From the NCBI GenBank assembly GCA_900320235.1, contig ONRO01000322.1, positions 1-5,691 of the forward strand: a DNA stretch of 5,691 nucleotides. Direction: 5' to 3'. Below the pieces are notes generated by a model. That model saw only the letters and a list, made by a program, of their open reading frames with translations, was not told the origin of the DNA and searched no databases. The DNA is from an uncultured Eubacteriales bacterium. GTDB taxonomy: Bacteria > Bacillota > Clostridia > Oscillospirales > Acutalibacteraceae. This document shows positions 5,369 to 5,691 of this stretch, one piece after another. Made by a program: the position numbers and the translations under genes. How positions within the stretch are numbered: position 1 is the first letter of the stretch; every line of letters starts with the position of its first letter.

Positions 5369-5691
5369 TTACTCAAAATTATATTCAAAAAGCCGGAAAA
5401 GCGGTATATCAGCTATTCCCCTGCAAAGATCCTTTTCTCCTGCAAATGTAAAACCAAGCTTTTTATACAGTCTTTCAGCAGGATAGTTTCCCGGGACAAC
5501 ATCAACACGCACACCCCTGTATCCATTCTTTTCCGAGGTTTCAAGGCAGAATCTTACTATTTCAGCAGCAATACCGCTTCTGCGCAATCCGGGGTCAACT
5601 GCAAGTGTGTGTATCACTTTATACTGTCCTCTCTCAAGCATGACTTTCCAGTCACCGTTTTCATATGCGCCGTTCGGGTCATCATTAAGCA
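5369..5691 (-). CDS. GNAT-family N-acetyltransferase, C-terminal part (runs off the window)
   Basis: The reading frame is open from the right edge to the TAA at 5369, giving 106 complete codons; the true start is outside. An internal Met at 5641 is not a credible start, because the frame continues upstream with sequence (DDPNGAYENGDWKV) that fits the family. Motif A of the acetyl-CoA-binding fold is visible: HTLAVDPGLRRSGIAAEIV, with the pyrophosphate-binding R-R-S-G-I-A loop. It is followed by VDVVPGNYPAERLYKKLGF, the usual motif B, and a short C-terminal strand ending FEYNFE. GNAT enzymes transfer an acetyl group from acetyl-CoA to an amine; the substrate here cannot be told. The gene is separated from dgt by 175 bases with no clear terminator, so it is probably unrelated to the operon. 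Confidence 0.9.
   Translation of the reverse strand, partial: LNDDPNGAYENGDWKVMLERGQYKVIHTLAVDPGLRRSGIAAEIVRFCLETSEKNGYRGVRVDVVPGNYPAERLYKKLGFTFAGEKDLCRGIADIPLFRLFEYNFE

Overview
The window reads as chromosomal DNA from a low-to-mid GC Firmicute of class Clostridia, most likely Ruminococcus or a close relative. This rests on the gene order dgt-dnaG-rpoD, the AGGAGG-type ribosome binding sites, and the style of the primase, dGTPase and sigma proteins. The genus is an inference from protein style, not a database match. All genes lie on the minus strand, so transcription runs from high to low coordinates.

Layout in order of transcription. The C-terminal part of a GNAT acetyltransferase enters from the right edge (stop at 5369). 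A 175-base AT-rich spacer follows, with a candidate promoter for the main operon. Then come dgt (HD-domain dNTP triphosphohydrolase, GTG start), a 74-base spacer with a 7-bp inverted repeat, and dnaG (primase, TTG start). Next is a 125-base spacer with three successive potential hairpins, then rpoD/sigA (housekeeping sigma factor, 361 aa). Only 12 bases after rpoD begins a second sigma70-like gene of 344 aa. A candidate terminator sits just after its stop, near the left edge. No stretch longer than 175 bases lacks a gene.

The dgt, dnaG and rpoD genes form a version of the macromolecular-synthesis cluster: dNTP pool control, replication priming and transcription initiation.

The item most worth attention is the last gene. 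It aligns end to end with the neighbouring SigA: part of region 1.1, then 1.2, 2, a region-3-like stretch, and 4. It keeps the region 2.2 core-RNA-polymerase-binding motif (FLDLVQEGN) and the start of region 4. However, it has lost the residues that melt and read the -10 element (the Trp pair, Gln and Arg of regions 2.3-2.4) and the basic residues of the -35 recognition helix, several of them replaced by acidic ones. It looks like an intact, co-expressed, highly acidic relative of SigA that could still touch core polymerase but is unlikely to read a normal promoter. That makes it a candidate sigma decoy or polymerase-modulating protein. The function is inference only.
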